A stretch of 64,000 nt of DNA from Megascapheus bottae (taxonomy: Eukaryota > Chordata > Mammalia > Rodentia > Geomyidae). The DNA is taken from contig JANJXV010000024.1 in NCBI GenBank assembly GCA_024803745.1, forward strand, positions 4,868,106 through 4,932,105. Reading direction: 5' to 3'. Each line of letters starts with the position of its first letter. Position 1 is the first letter of the stretch. Under the pieces are notes generated by a model, which did no database searches, was not told where the DNA came from, and saw nothing but the letters and a program-made list of their open reading frames with translations. This document shows, in pieces, positions 1-11,853 of this stretch. The translations under genes and the position numbers were made by a program.

Positions 1-279
1 AAAGATATCATTTTAGAAAACTTACTCAAGGTCAACAGAACACAGTGGATTTACTTGATAATCCTTTTGTATTAACAGTATTTACTTTGGGGATTATGAA
101 GATATATTCATCCTTCCAGGCAGCAGGCTGGGTTGTTACCATCTGAAAAAGAAAGACTATGTAATTTGTTAGAACTAGAAACTTCATGTCCTGAAAAAAA
201 GGTAAGATGCACATGAACATCACCCTTGAAAGAACTAAGGAAAGGGATGGAAAGGGAGCAAAACCTTGATACAAAGGCC

Positions 280-632
280 ATATAGTAGGACGCTAAATGA
301 AAGGATCTCTAGGATATAGAAACATAAGCCATATAACGAATGATTGTTGTTCTTAAGGTACTATGTTATCTCTCATCTCTTTTGCTGTCCCTTGGTTATC
401 TCATATTGTTACAGTATCTCATTTTGTTACCTGATATATTGGATATATTTGTATTTGGTTATTTGAAATTGGATAGGGAACGGGGGGAAAACAAGATGAG
501 GGGTGGGGGTGGGGGGGAGGGAAATGGGGACCAAGACATGTGAAAGGGTATCAATGTATGGGAATTAATGCACCATCTATCTGGCAAATATTATGTAACC
601 CTTCTATTAATTACAATAAAAAATATATGAAA
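280..632 (+). mobile_element. L1 3' UTR fragment
   Basis: The block shares its order of motifs with 12337-12700 (reverse strand), 5513-5645 and 30484-30606: a G-rich tract, then GGGACCAAGACATGTGAAAG, then ATTAATTACAATAAAAAATA and an A-rich end. This is the 3' UTR of a rodent L1 subfamily in sense orientation, truncated at its 5' side. Confidence 0.75.
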
Positions 633-639
633 AAAAAGA

Positions 640-960
640 AAGGAGATGTCTCCCCTCCTCTCCAATGGGTTAGAAATTTTTATGTGAAAACAGACTGTAG
701 CCCAGAGAAGAATTCTTTTTTCTATTCCTCATAAACCTAACTCAAACCTAACTCATATTTTATACCTTGAAGTTTAGGGCAGGAAGCTGCCATTTCTGAG
801 TCAGAGTTTAGCTTGTAACACTCAGTGTGCCTGTTTGAATCGGCACATAGCAGCCATTCAGAGCTTCATGCCCTGGCGCCATTGATCCAATAATCCTTTG
901 GAGTTAAGATTTGGCAGTCCTTCCCCAAATATCTTTCAAAGAATGCTTAAGACTATCCCT
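640..960. other. No gene seen; unique AT-rich sequence
   Basis: Nothing recognisable apart from short A-rich tracts; no splice-bordered open frame. Confidence 0.5.
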
Positions 961-1439
961 TTTTTTCTTTAATAATTTATTAACATTTATTTTTACATCG
1001 TATTTCAAGTGACATATTTAACAAATAAGTATTCAAGCAGGGAATCTCTATATACAATCACTGGCACTTAGATTTCAGAACATAATTGAAATTAGGCTTA
1101 GGGTTGGTATGTCATAGATACATGTTAATCTATGTAATAAAACATTATGTCTATAATAGAGTCATAAATTTTTATGTCTAGTTAGTTGTGTTTATATTTC
1201 CAATACTGTGTCCATAGCATTGGGTACGCAAATATTGAGTCCTTGCTCTTGTACTGTTTGGATCTAATAGCCACATATTAAGGATATCATGAGCCTTTTA
1301 TTGCTTTGGTCTTGACTTGTTTCACTCAACATGATTTGAAGGACACCTGCTCAGCTATATTCATCTCTGCACTATTCACAATAGCCAGGTGATGGAAACA
1401 ATCCAGATGCCCTACTGCAGATGAATGGATACAAAAAAT

Positions 1440-1480
<41 letters not shown>

Positions 1481-1530
1481 GAATTCTACGTAGCCAAGAG
1501 ATAAGATAAAATAATGACAGTTGCAGGCCT
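961..1530 (-). mobile_element. L1 fragment with inverted 5' end (twin priming)
   Basis: Positions about 961-1335 match an L1 3' end on the minus strand. From about 1336 the matching L1 ORF2 end runs on the plus strand (ACCTGCTCAG...ATTCACAATAGCC). The same two-part structure occurs at 42584-43385. An AT dinucleotide tract has expanded inside the inverted part. Confidence 0.65.
1443..1475. repeat. (AT)n microsatellite
   Basis: About 16 uninterrupted AT units inside an L1 fragment. Confidence 0.95.
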
Positions 1531-2470
1531 ATCCCTTTTAATTTGACATGGGCCAAGTGAATAAACATGGCCAAGCACTTTCCATGCTATATTGGGAAGG
1601 AAACATGTAAGGCACGAGTACTAGATGGAGCTATGGCTATAGAAAGTTCACATGACAATATTCAGTCACCTCTCAAATTTTATGGCATCGGGATCAAGGC
1701 TATTAGGCTTCCTCTCTACCTACACAATAACAAATAAGATAAATAGTTATTTTTCCAGGTGTTAAAATGGCCAGTCTGTGAAGGAGTGAAGCACACTTGT
1801 TGATTTGTTCATCATCATTAGCTGTGTTCTTCACTGTAGCAAAAGCCTTCATTGTTTGAGGGTCTTCCTTCCTCCTTTCTTTTTGAGAGACATTTGTAAT
1901 TAATTTATATTATTGTGCAGTTCTCAGTCTTAAAGCTAGGATTCAGTCAAAGTTAAAGTTTGGGGACTTTTAGTTTTTCTGACGCTTTGTAAACCTCTAA
2001 ATGTTCTCCTCAAAGGCTATGGAATAATGAAGTGGTCACAATCATATGTGAGAGATTGAGGCCTTGATGAGTCTGGGCCAGTCCTACCTCCACAAGATCC
2101 TGGCATACTTTATCCAGAATCAAAGTGTATTTTGTATCCCAAGGAGAAAAAAATCAGATTTTGTTCTTTGACACAGATCACTGTGTCACCCAACGAAGCT
2201 GGCTGATTCACCTTTGTTCATAGCTGGAAAGCGTTCTGTAGCAAGAATTTAAATAATTGGAACTACCAATGACACTAAAAGATTCTTTTCTAAACTATCA
2301 ATAATTGAAATAAAAATCAGACATCTCTTTTTAGAGACAAATTATATTTACTTCAAATTTTCTACTGGATATTTTATCATATGATTGCTTTATTAAAAAT
2401 TAAGTGACACGTGTGATTGAATCCCTGTGTTGAAACTTTTGTAGTGATTTATTTCAAAAATATTTTTTGT
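1531..2470. other. No gene seen; intergenic sequence
   Basis: AT-rich sequence without recognised repeats or open frames of note. Confidence 0.5.
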
Positions 2471-2664
2471 GGTCTGGGAGTTTGACCAAGTGGTAGACTG
2501 CTTGCCTAGCATGCATGAAGACCCAGGTTTGATTCCTCAGTACCACATACACAGAAAAAGAGCTGGAAGTGGTGCTGAGGCTCAAGTGGTAAAGTTCTAA
2601 CCTTGAAAAAAGTCTAAGGACAGATCTCAGGCCCTGAACTCAAGCTCAGGACTGGCAAAAAAAA
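2471..2664 (+). mobile_element. Dimeric ID-like SINE, diverged copy
   Basis: The left half reads TGGGAGTTTGACCAAGTGGT...CATGCATGAAGACCCAGGTT and the right half AAGTGGTGCTGAGGCTCAAG...CTCAGGACTGGC, followed by an A tail. Pol III boxes are slightly decayed. Confidence 0.85.
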
Positions 2665-2929
2665 GGTTTTTGCTGTACAATTCACATGTAAGAAGAATGT
2701 CATACAATTTCATATTTGTAGTATACAATCCAATAGATTTTAGTATATTCAAAGTTAGACAAAAAATTATTACAGTGAATTTAGAGCACTTATATCACCT
2801 CAGAAAGAAATTCAAGGCTGGGCATCGTAATGTGTACTTTTCATCTCACTTCCCATCTCACAATGGGAAGAAGGAACAGGAGTCTGGTCCAGGCCTTTTC
2901 ATAAAAATCCTATCTCAAAAATAATTATG

Positions 2930-3255
2930 TTCTAAAATCTAAGTACCAGTGATTGTATATAGAGATTCCCTTCTTGAATACTTGCTTGTTAAACATGTCA
3001 TTTGAAATATGATGTAAAAATCAATGTTAAGGGCCGGGAGTTTGGCCTAGTGGTTAAAGTGCTTGCCTAGCATGCATGAAGACCCAGGTTCGATTCCTCA
3101 GTACCACATACATAGGAAAAAGCCGGAAGTGGTGCTGAGGCTCAAGTGGTAGAGCTCTAGCCTTGAGAAAGTCCAAGGACAGTGCTCAGGCCCTGAGCTC
3201 AAACCCAGGACTGGCAAAAAAAAAAATCAATGTTAATAAATTCTTTAATAATAAA
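2930..3255 (+). mobile_element. L1 3' end interrupted by a SINE
   Basis: Positions 2930-3030 and 3222-3255 form one L1 3' end: GATTGTATATAGAGATTCCC, then AATATGATGTAAAAATCAAT, then AATAAATTCTTTAATAATAA. It is the reverse of the motif order at 961-1080. A SINE was inserted between, duplicating AAAAATCAATGTTAA. Confidence 0.65.
3031..3221 (+). mobile_element. Dimeric ID-like SINE with intact target-site duplication
   Basis: A near-consensus copy begins GGGCCGGGAGTTTGGCCTAG and ends CCCAGGACTGGC plus A tail. A 15-bp duplication AAAAATCAATGTTAA flanks it, so insertion is recent and postdates the L1 fragment. Confidence 0.93.
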
Positions 3256-3261
3256 AAAATA

Positions 3262-3507
3262 ACCAGAAAAGCACTGGTGGCTCAAGCTTGTAATTTTAGC
3301 TATTCAGAAGACTGAGATCTGAGAATCATGGGTTTAAAGACGACTCAGGAAGATAAACTCAAGAGATTCTTATCTCCCATTAAACTAAAATTTTAGCCAG
3401 AAGTAGAGCTGTGGCTCATGTGGTAGAGAACTAGCTTTGGGCACAAAAGCTCAGGAACAGAGGCAAGGCCCCAAGTTCAAGCCCCAGCCCTGAAATAAAA
3501 TCCAAAA
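3262..3507 (+). mobile_element. B1-ID composite SINE (7SL-like left, ID-like right)
   Basis: The left part CTGGTGGCTCAAGCTTGTAA...GACTGAGATCTGAG is B1/Alu-like. The right part GAGCTGTGGCTCATGTGGTA...AAGTTCAAGCCCCAG is ID-like. Sense orientation. Confidence 0.85.
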
Positions 3508-3531
3508 ATAATCAGAAGAAAAAAAGGGGGG

Positions 3532-3945
3532 AGGACAGGGATGTGGCTCAGGATGAGATAGTGCCTGCCTATCTGTTGGGAGCCAGAGTGGAATCAAACT
3601 GTACCTTGACTTGCATCAGACAATGGCTTTATTGTCTTATTGTTTTCTGGCCTTATTCTATGTAAATGACCTGAGATTTACCATATGAATGTAACACCTG
3701 GAGGTTCCCTGGGTCTGAAGGAGGGAAGAAGCCCGAGTGAAAAATAAATGCGGCAGTCTTTACCTGGACTGCGGACATCCCGGACCCGGTGTGTCTGTCT
3801 CTCTTCTATTTCTTCCTAGTCCTTGCCCCCTATTTCAGGAACCCCAATCTGCGAACCCTGGTTTGCTGCCAGTTGGCCCCGGCACCTATCAAGTTTGAGA
3901 TTCTAAATTCAAACTTCAGTACTACACATACAGGCACACAAAACT
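3532..3945 (+). mobile_element. ID-like monomer SINE split by the solo LTR
   Basis: GGGATGTGGCTCAGGATGAG before the LTR and AAGTTTGAGATTCTAAATTC after it join into one ID-type tRNA-derived monomer once the LTR and one copy of CCTATC are removed. Confidence 0.7.
3574..3884 (+). mobile_element. Solo LTR of an endogenous retrovirus (class II/ERVK-like size of duplication)
   Basis: The 311-bp block starts TGTTGGGAGCC and ends CCCCGGCA, with TG...CA ends. A poly(A) signal AATAAA lies at 3743-3748, in the expected place for an LTR. Exact 6-bp repeats CCTATC flank it (3568-3573, 3885-3890); six bases is typical of class II (beta-retrovirus-like) ERVs. No retroviral gene is attached, so it is a recombined solo LTR. 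Confidence 0.88.
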
Positions 3946-5512
3946 GAAACTTCATGATCTTTAGCTCTTACTACCAACCTTTCTATCCTAAGCCCTAATA
4001 TGTAAATTTACTTTGAGTTCCTAAATATTTGTAAGTTTTTATAGAGTCACGTTCAAGGGAAAAAATTTTAAATACTTTCTTAATATTATCTCAAGTTTAG
4101 ATTTCCCCCTTTTCCAATTCTGTGGCACATAGAAACAGATATATGGGCTGTTCTCTGTACTCTGTTTGCTCCAATGCTTATAACTAAAAATAACATTTAC
4201 TTCCAAATTTAAGAGAACAAAGTGTGATGACCGAAGTTTCATATTATATCACAGCATACAATTGAACAGAGACATGTTTTGTTGGCAATAATGATTAGTG
4301 AATTCCTTTTGGAGTAGAGACAGGGTTTTTTCCTTGTTACAAAATGAAGTCAAATATGTCATGATGTGATAGGAAGTTCACTGCTCACAACTCCCAAACG
4401 CAAGACCCAAAAGCTGGCCAAAATACCTTATGCAAAAAGGGATATCTTATGGTTCATGTGACAATTCTAATGTACTGCCATATCTGGGGGCTCTGACCCT
4501 ATTGTTAAAGCTCTATCTTATTTTCTCTATTAGCTTTCCTTATTGCTGACTCACCCATAGGGACACCTGTTAAGCTGGTCAAGATGGTGGGTGTAACAGA
4601 ACCTGAATTGTCTTTGGGTCTGCTTGGCCTCCTCTGAATCGCATGTCAACTTTCAAAACCTTAGGAGGGAGTGGCTTTCCTTGGTACTCTTGACTTAAAT
4701 GAGGTTGGGGTTTCCAGAGGAACTTTGGATGCGTGATCTGAAGTGCCATCATTTGCTGACTTGAGCTGGGAAATAGGCGAGCTCAAAATGAAGGTATTTG
4801 AGTAGTGCCATGTCATGGTGGCAAAGGCAGCTTTGCTGTCTCATAGTGTGACTGAGAAGAGATGGGAAAGAAATGGCCTTGGGTGAGGGGCAGGCTTCTG
4901 CTTGCTTTCAAACAGCCTATGAGTTTACTCAAGTAGAGGTGCTTGCTTTGAGTGTGAAAAGCATCTATTTTATTAAAAAAACAACTTTTCAATAAAATGA
5001 AATTGCATGAATTCTCCATTGATTGCAAAGACTTAGATATTATCTCAAAATCTAGAGTTCTGTTTTAACAGTCCCCTCAAAACTGCCATATTTCACCTGC
5101 TGTGATTTTGCAATACAAAATTGTTGGGTTTGATGAGTACGGGTCATTCCTCTGGTAGTTTAGAGCAATACTTATTCGTTGTTTATCTAGATTGTTACTG
5201 GTGCTTTGAACTCAGGGTTACATGCTTTTTATTTGAGCCACATCTACAATTAAACCTTTATGTTGGTATTTCAAATCCATCTGATCAGGGACCATGATCT
5301 TCCTACCTCTACCTGCTGAGTAACACTCACCTAGAGAAAGCAATACATTCTACATTTAGACTAGACCTTTTCTCATCTTGAATAATAATGACAGATCTTG
5401 TGGAATGTAGACACTTTTTCTACTTCAAAGGAAATACAATTTATATGGAATTTTATATAAGTGGGTTTCCTAAAGCATAACTCTATCAATGTCTCTTAAA
5501 AGACTGTGTTGG
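3946..5512. other. No gene seen; intergenic sequence
   Basis: AT-rich sequence with no recognised exon and no clear SINE. Parts may be old, diverged repeats. Confidence 0.5.
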
Positions 5513-5645
5513 AGGTGAGGGTAATAGGGACCAAGACATGTGAAAGGGTATCAATATATGTGGGTTAATGCACCTTCTATCTGGCAAATATCATGTAACC
5601 CTTTTATTAATTACAATAAAAAATAATTGAAAAAAAAGAGAAGAG
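5513..5645 (+). mobile_element. L1 3' UTR end
   Basis: GGACCAAGACATGTGAAAGG through ATTAATTACAATAAAAAATA with an A-rich tail; same family as 280-632. Confidence 0.75.
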
Positions 5646-5711
5646 AAAAAAAAGACTGTGTTGGTTTGACCATATGATATACAAGCTGTTTATTTCCAAA
5701 AGTAAATCTGC

Positions 5712-5900
5712 TGGCCAGGAGTTTGGCCTGGTGTTAGAGTGCTTGCCTAGAATGCATGAAGACCCGGGTTCAATTCCTTGATACCACACACATAGAAAAA
5801 AGCCAGAAGTGGCACTGTGGCTCAAGAGGTAGAGCTTTAACCTTGAGAAAGCCAAAGGACAGTGCCCAGGTCCTGAGTTCAAGGCTCAGTACTGGCAAGA
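5712..5900 (+). mobile_element. Dimeric ID-like SINE
   Basis: GGAGTTTGGCCTGGTGTTAG...ACCCGGGTTCAATTCC, then right half GCACTGTGGCTCAAGAGGTA and end CAGTACTGGC. A few substitutions from consensus. Confidence 0.88.
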
Positions 5901-6411
5901 AAGTAAATGTATGCAAGATCTGAAATTGTAAGATAGACATTCAGATAATTAATTTCAAGTCTTCTCTCAAAGCATTATGTGTGCGATTCCATCAACATAA
6001 ATTTCATTTTTGAGAGGGCAAAAGAGGTAACGATTGTCTGTCAAGGAAGGTAAGGGAAAAAAACCACAAATGATTTATCTTGGCAGCACTAAGTTCTGAT
6101 GAATGGGGAAGTTGATAGACTTTAGTTTAGTGGGGGTGTATTCTTCTTCTGAAGTAATTTTTTTAAAGATATAACCACAAGACTTCTAAGACTGATTTGA
6201 CCTTCCAGTTATAAACATTGCATAAAAGATTAGTTGGTATAGTAATGTTCAAGTACATTAGGTAAATATTGGGATTAAAGGCAAAGATACTTAATATATA
6301 AGTATTTACAAAATTTAATGAGGCATAAATTGATATTTAGCACCTCAAAGAATGGGAAGGAAGATGGTGCTGTGGAACTTCTTACCCAAAGTTCAAAGAT
6401 CCATCTTCATG

Positions 6412-6461
<50 letters not shown>
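6412..6461. repeat. (AC)n microsatellite
   Basis: About 24 uninterrupted AC units. Confidence 0.97.
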
Positions 6462-6464
<3 letters not shown>

Positions 6465-6822
6465 GAATATGCACACAGACATTCACTTACACTCCAAGAA
6501 AATATGAGGGTCATTGCTCACCTAAAGTCTTCTCAGGAAAGCAGAACCGACACCTAGGATGTCAAAAAATGACTGAGAAAGTAGGGAGAACCAAGTTATT
6601 TGAGGTTGTCTGAATACTGGGGCTGGAATAAGGATTCTGATTTCCATGTGGGTTGGAGCTTGTGTGTTCTGAATTTCTCTAAAGTGCAAGAGGAGCAGTC
6701 TACATACTTTCTTGTAATATTGTCCAGGTGTGGTTAAGAGAAAAGGGAGTAATAGAGATCTGCTTGGGGGTTAGAAAACTCTAGAGGAATCTTTAGGAAT
6801 CATGATTTAAAAGATGAATCCT

Positions 6823-7031
6823 GGGGCCGGGAGTTTGGCCTAGTGGTTAAAGTGCTTGCCTAGCATGCATGAAGACCCGGGTTCGATTCCTCGGTACCAC
6901 ATACATAGATAAAAAGCCAGAAGTGGTGCTGAGGCTCAAGTGGTAGAGCTCTAGCCTTGAGAAAGTCCAAGGACAGTGCTCAGGCCCTGAGCTCAAGCCC
7001 AGGACTGGCAAAAAAAAAAAGAAAAAAAAAA
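6823..7031 (+). mobile_element. Dimeric ID-like SINE, young copy
   Basis: Full-length copy with A box TGGCCTAGTGG and B box GGTTCGATTCC. The tail is A-rich with a G, and an AGATGAATCC duplication flanks it on both sides. Confidence 0.93.
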
Positions 7032-7357
7032 GAGATGAATCCCTACAAGGGAGTTAGTTGCCAGGGAGGAAGTTTGCTGATGAACACTCAGAAGCACTGA
7101 TGGAATGTTTAGAAGTAGAATATCCTTTGTAGAATGCCTGTTCTCCTTCTCTGGTTATTGCCCTCCTACTGTCTGCTAACTCCCTGAGATGAGTATAAAG
7201 GAAAGACAGGGCTACTGTGTGGTGGTGGAAAGCTCTCTCAACTTTGCTTAAGAGGAAATTGAAATCAGCTGGTGTTGCTGGTTAGGCTAACACACTACCA
7301 TTAAGTTATGAGCAGCTTCACATATTCAAGCTCTATTATAAAAAGCTAAGTATTTGA

Positions 7358-7545
7358 GGGCTGGGAGTTTGGCCTAATGGTAGATTGCTTGCCTAGCATG
7401 CTCAAAGACCTGGATTTGGTTCTTCAGTACCACATACATAGAAAAAGCTGCAAGTGGCTCAAGGGGCAGAGCTCTAACCTTGAGAAAGTCCAAGGACAGT
7501 GCTTAGGCCCTTAGTTCAAGCCACAGGACTGGAAAAAGAAAAGGA
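7358..7545 (+). mobile_element. Dimeric ID-like SINE with A/G-rich tail
   Basis: GGGCTGGGAGTTTGGCCTAA start. The target duplication is AAGCTAAGTATTTGAG before and AAACTAAGTATTCGAG after. Confidence 0.9.
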
Positions 7546-8035
7546 AAGAAAAGAAAGGAAAACTAAGTATTCGAGGTAAAAATAAATAAGTGAGGCATTA
7601 ATAGACCCTGGTCTCAAGTAGCTAAGAGAAATGCTCCTGTTCTTTTGATAAGATAGCCTTTCCCCCTTCTTAAGGTTACTAGACTCAGCTACCACAGGCT
7701 AGCTGAAATGTCTGATCATCAGAACTCTGTTCTTCAGTCTGTACCACTGGTCTTTCCTCTTGTCCACTTTTCTAACTTTTGACTTATTTTTCCCTTGGCT
7801 GTTGCTCCTTATTGCCTCCAGAATATTCTTTCACTGCCTCTCCTCCCAAAAAATATGTACATAGGACATCATCTGATGTTGAGAGACCAGGTCTGTTTCT
7901 TTTCTTCTAATGAAACATGAGGGACCTGATTTACTCCCTCAGCATTTGTGTAAGAAAGAAAGAAAAAACAATCTGGATTATTAGAGGCAATGGAAGACTT
8001 CTAGAAGCAAATATTTCCAAAGTTAAAAATGTGTG

Positions 8036-8213
8036 GAGCATGGCCTAGTGGTAGAGTGTTTGCATAGCAACCACAGAGTCCTGGGTTTTATTTCTCAGTA
8101 CCACATACACAGAAAAAGCCAGAAGTGATGCTGTAGTTCAAGTGGTAGAGCACTAGCCTCGAGAAAGCTCAAGGGCAGTGCTCAGGTCCTGAGTTCAAGT
8201 CCCAGAACTGGAA
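8036..8213 (+). mobile_element. Dimeric ID-like SINE, 5' part diverged
   Basis: GGCCTAGTGGTAGAGTGTTT in the left half and AGTTCAAGTGGTAGAGCACT in the right half, ending CCCAGAACTGG. Confidence 0.85.
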
Positions 8214-9045
8214 AACAAAACAAAACAAAAAATTGGCCCAGAAAGGTTAATCATATCAGATAATATCCAAAAAATCACATTTTAATAAGATGATTCAGAA
8301 ATAAGGAAGAGAGAAGGAATGGGCCCAGAACAGTTCTCTTCTCAAGTTATGCCACATGGTATTACATCTCATACTAGTTCCTATTTCAGGACTTCCAAGG
8401 TCAATTTTGAAAATTCCAGAATAAATTGTGAGAAGGGTCTGAACAAACTAGATTGACAAAACCAACTCATACTGGTTTTACTTTAAAATATGGGTGAAAA
8501 TATTATATTTAGGCTGAAACACCCCTGAAAGGATTTGTTACAAAGAAAATAAAATATTTAGAATTTAGGACCCTTAGAATGGAGGCCTATAAATGAAATG
8601 AACTTGATCTTTCTGTTCTTTTTTCCTTAAAAAATATATTCTGAGACTGAAAAATCTTCTATTCCCCACTCCTCACATACACACATATGCATTAAAGTGC
8701 TGAAATGTTCAGTGTCCTCTTAGCTTTATGCTCAAAGCCTAAACTCAGGATATTTGAGTGTTATCCTCACCATTCCTTCCCAGTACATGTTCTAAACTCT
8801 TCTCTCAGCACTAAATAGGTCCACAACTAAATGTATGACTTCAGTCAAAACTCATTTAGTCCCTTGGCACCTATAGGATATAAATGTTAAAGTGGCCTTG
8901 TAGAGAAACAGTTCAGAAATTAACACACAACTTGAATCTCAGGATCTCATGGGCTAGACAGTAGAAACTATCTCATTTAACTACTTAAGAAAATCCTTCA
9001 GAAAGTGAGTTTACTGTAATTAATCATTAAGAATAATGCTTAAGC

Positions 9046-9240
9046 TAGGAGCTGGTGGTTCATGCTTGCAATCCTACTCAAGAAGCTGAGTTCCAAGGAT
9101 TATAGTTTGAAGCCAGTCTGGGCAGGAAAATCCATGAGACTCTTAGTGTAAAACAGGAAGGGGCAATGCGATTTAAAGTTGCCTTGAGCAAAAAAGCTCA
9201 GGGAGACCACTCAGGCCCTGAGTTCAATCCTGCAACTGAA
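9046..9240 (+). mobile_element. B1-ID composite SINE
   Basis: AGGAGCTGGTGGTTCATGCT...CAGTCTGGGCAGGAAAATCC then GCCTTGAGCAAAAAAGCTCA and CCCTGAGTTCAATCC. Confidence 0.82.
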
Positions 9241-9259
9241 AAACAAAACAATAATGGCT

Positions 9260-10110
9260 AGTGTATAATAAAATCACAAGGAAAGCCAATCATATTAAAT
9301 ACACGAAAGGATGCCAAAATCAATCTAGGTTTAAAGTCAAATTGAATTTATTTCTCATTGTGATGTAACTGTACAGAAATACCAGCTTTTACAAACTCTA
9401 TTGTCTCATTTACATCAAACAACACAATAAATTAGTCTGCATTGGAAAAAAATTCACCTTTAAGCTAAAATGAAAATGAAAAATTTAGTATTTTGCAAAC
9501 TTCCAGTTAAACATTTATATCACTTATTTCATAACCCCATAGTTTAAAACATGATTATAATATAATTTCAGTATCTACTTTTGAATTGTTACACTTTGCA
9601 AAGGTGCTAAGATATGACAATCATTGCTTTTAAATTTTCTGCTCTAGCATTTTTTTCTCCTTTCTTATTCTGAGCTTAGTTTGTCCTTATTCCTTAAGGA
9701 GCAATGATAAGTTTCTTGGGATTTTTTTTCTTCCCATTTTTTCTTTTGACTGGATATTAGCAGGCTTCAAACTGCTAATTATCTCACTGCAGTCTTCAAG
9801 GTCTGTGTTACACCTGGCTTTATTTGGAATGTTTCTTTCTTGATGTAAATCCTTAGTTGCATGCAAATCTCTCAGAACTATTTGCCGTATCCCACATTTT
9901 AATGTTGCTTTCATCTTCAGTCTCAAGATACTTTTTAACTTAGCCTTTAATTTCATGGATACATTGGTTATTCAACATTGGCTTGACACTTATCTTTATT
10001 CTGCACCAAACTTGGGGCATTGAAAACCTCTTTCTATTATATCAGTATCTCTTCTTTCAGATCTATGAATGCTTGCTATATATGGAATGGCATAGAAAGT
10101 TCAAAAATTG
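9260..10110. other. No gene seen; intergenic AT-rich sequence
   Basis: An 89-codon minus-strand frame (9687-9956) has no splice context, no homology I recognise and lies in AT-rich DNA; not called. Confidence 0.5.
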
Positions 10111-10119
10111 TTTGGATAA

Positions 10120-10740
10120 ATGATCAGGAGTAGAATTTCTGGGTTTTAGTTCCATGTTTAGTTCTTTGAGGAAACTACATACCATTTTGCAGAGCAGTTC
10201 AACATTAACATCCCACCAACAGTTTATTAGAGTTCCCTCGTGGCCAGGTAATGACCATTCTAATGGGGGTAAGGTGGAATAGCAGTATTATTTTGATTCA
10301 TATTTCCTTGAGGGCCAGAGATTTTGAGCATTTATTTCTTTAAGTGTCTGTTGGCCATTTTTACTTCTTTGTGTGAAAGGTCTCTCTTTAGCTTATTAAC
10401 CCATTTAATTGAGTTGTTGAAGGTTTACAAACCAGGATACCATAAAGCCATCACCACAACCATGTACCTTGAAGCACTATTCACCATGTACAGGATGCAT
10501 TCAGCCCAGATGTCCCTCAGTGGGCAAATGGATCAAGAAAATATGACACGTGTATATACATATATATATAATAGTTTTTTTTCTTATTCATTGGAAGGAA
10601 TAATATCATGCCATTTGTAAAGAAGGGGAAAGGCTTGGAACAAGCAAAGTCAAGACCAGATAAATATTGCATGTTTCCCTCATATGTGTAAGCTAGAACT
10701 TGCCTATAAACCTGTAAGTAAATACATTGGATGATGTCCT
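10120..10740 (+). mobile_element. L1 ORF2/3' fragment with inverted 5' half
   Basis: About 10120-10425 is L1 ORF2 on the minus strand (TCCCACCAACAG, TGATGG-type motifs as at 13140-13320). From about 10432 the sequence continues L1 ORF2 on the plus strand (CCATCACCACAACCATGTAC, GTCCCTCAGTGGGCAAATGG). This is the head-to-head arrangement left by twin priming. Confidence 0.65.
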
Positions 10741-11607
10741 CGTATTTACAAATATAAATTTGGTAGATTCAAGGGAGAACTCAAATGATATAGTTCCTTA
10801 GAAAGGCAAAATCAAAGCCCAAAGGTTCTGCTTTGTGGGTTTGATATTCAAGATTTTTTTGCCATGGCCTATGGTTACATCATTAATCACACGGGTATAC
10901 ATCTATGTATCTACATAATGGAAACACAAACTTCACAAATAGCTCTTAATTTTATTGACAGTGAGAAGTTTGACATGTTCTCTTCTATACTGTTCTACTT
11001 TTTAAAGTGACAGTTATGACTCACTAAATTGATATAATCATGCAATGATCATTTGGTACCTGCTTAAACTTTCTCGAGATAAACGTACCTTGCAGACAAC
11101 TTGCCATCCCATTATAAAACATGCACAAGTTGACTTTTACGACAAATCTAAACTGCATAGATCAGATACTATAAATGGTCATTGCAATCGTGCTTTCCAA
11201 AGTTGGTTCTGTTTTCTCAACTTTAATTTTTGATACTTATTTTTAGAAAAGCTGCCTATAGAAACACAATGCCTTCTTACAAACAACTGAGATATAATTT
11301 AAGCAGTTGCAATTAAGCAAGAGAAAAATGCCCAAGAACCAACTAATATGAATGTGTTGCATCTGGAACTTTGGTTGCAGTTTTGTTCACCCTGAAGAGT
11401 AGCTCTTAGGCCAACTATGTTCAAGACTAAACCTCCCAGTCTCAACCTCTGCTCCATCTGCACCTCTTGCTCCAGTTCTCCAGCCCACTACATCCTTTCC
11501 TGGGCAGGGCACTGTAGTTTTTTTTTTTTACCCCTTCCCCCAGGATTTATCTTGTAGTGAGAAAAGCCAAGAAGACTGGTGACATGTGTAGAATCATGGA
11601 AAGGATT
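10741..11607. other. No gene seen; intergenic sequence
   Basis: No repeat or exon recognised. Confidence 0.45.
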
Positions 11608-11853
11608 TTTTTGTCAGTTGTGGTGCTTGAACTTTGGGCCTGGGTACTCTCCCTGAGCTCTTCAGCTCAAGATTTGTACTCTACCACATGAGTACAGTGC
11701 CACTTTAATGGTACTTCTGGTTTTCTGGCAGTTAATTGGCGATAAGAGTCTCACGGACATTTTGTACCTAGGCTGGCTTTGAACTGCTATCCTCAGATCT
11801 CAGCCTACGAAGAAGCTATGATTAGAGACATGAGCCACCAGTGCCTGGCTGGG
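11608..11853 (-). mobile_element. B1-ID composite SINE, reverse orientation
   Basis: T-rich start, then CTACCACATGAGTACAGTGC, then GATAAGAGTCTCACGGACAT and CATGAGCCACCAGTGCCTGG: the reverse complement of the composite consensus. Confidence 0.82.

Noticed and set aside
6318..6557. Frame encoding a Thr-His repeat
   Set aside because: Translation of an AC microsatellite.
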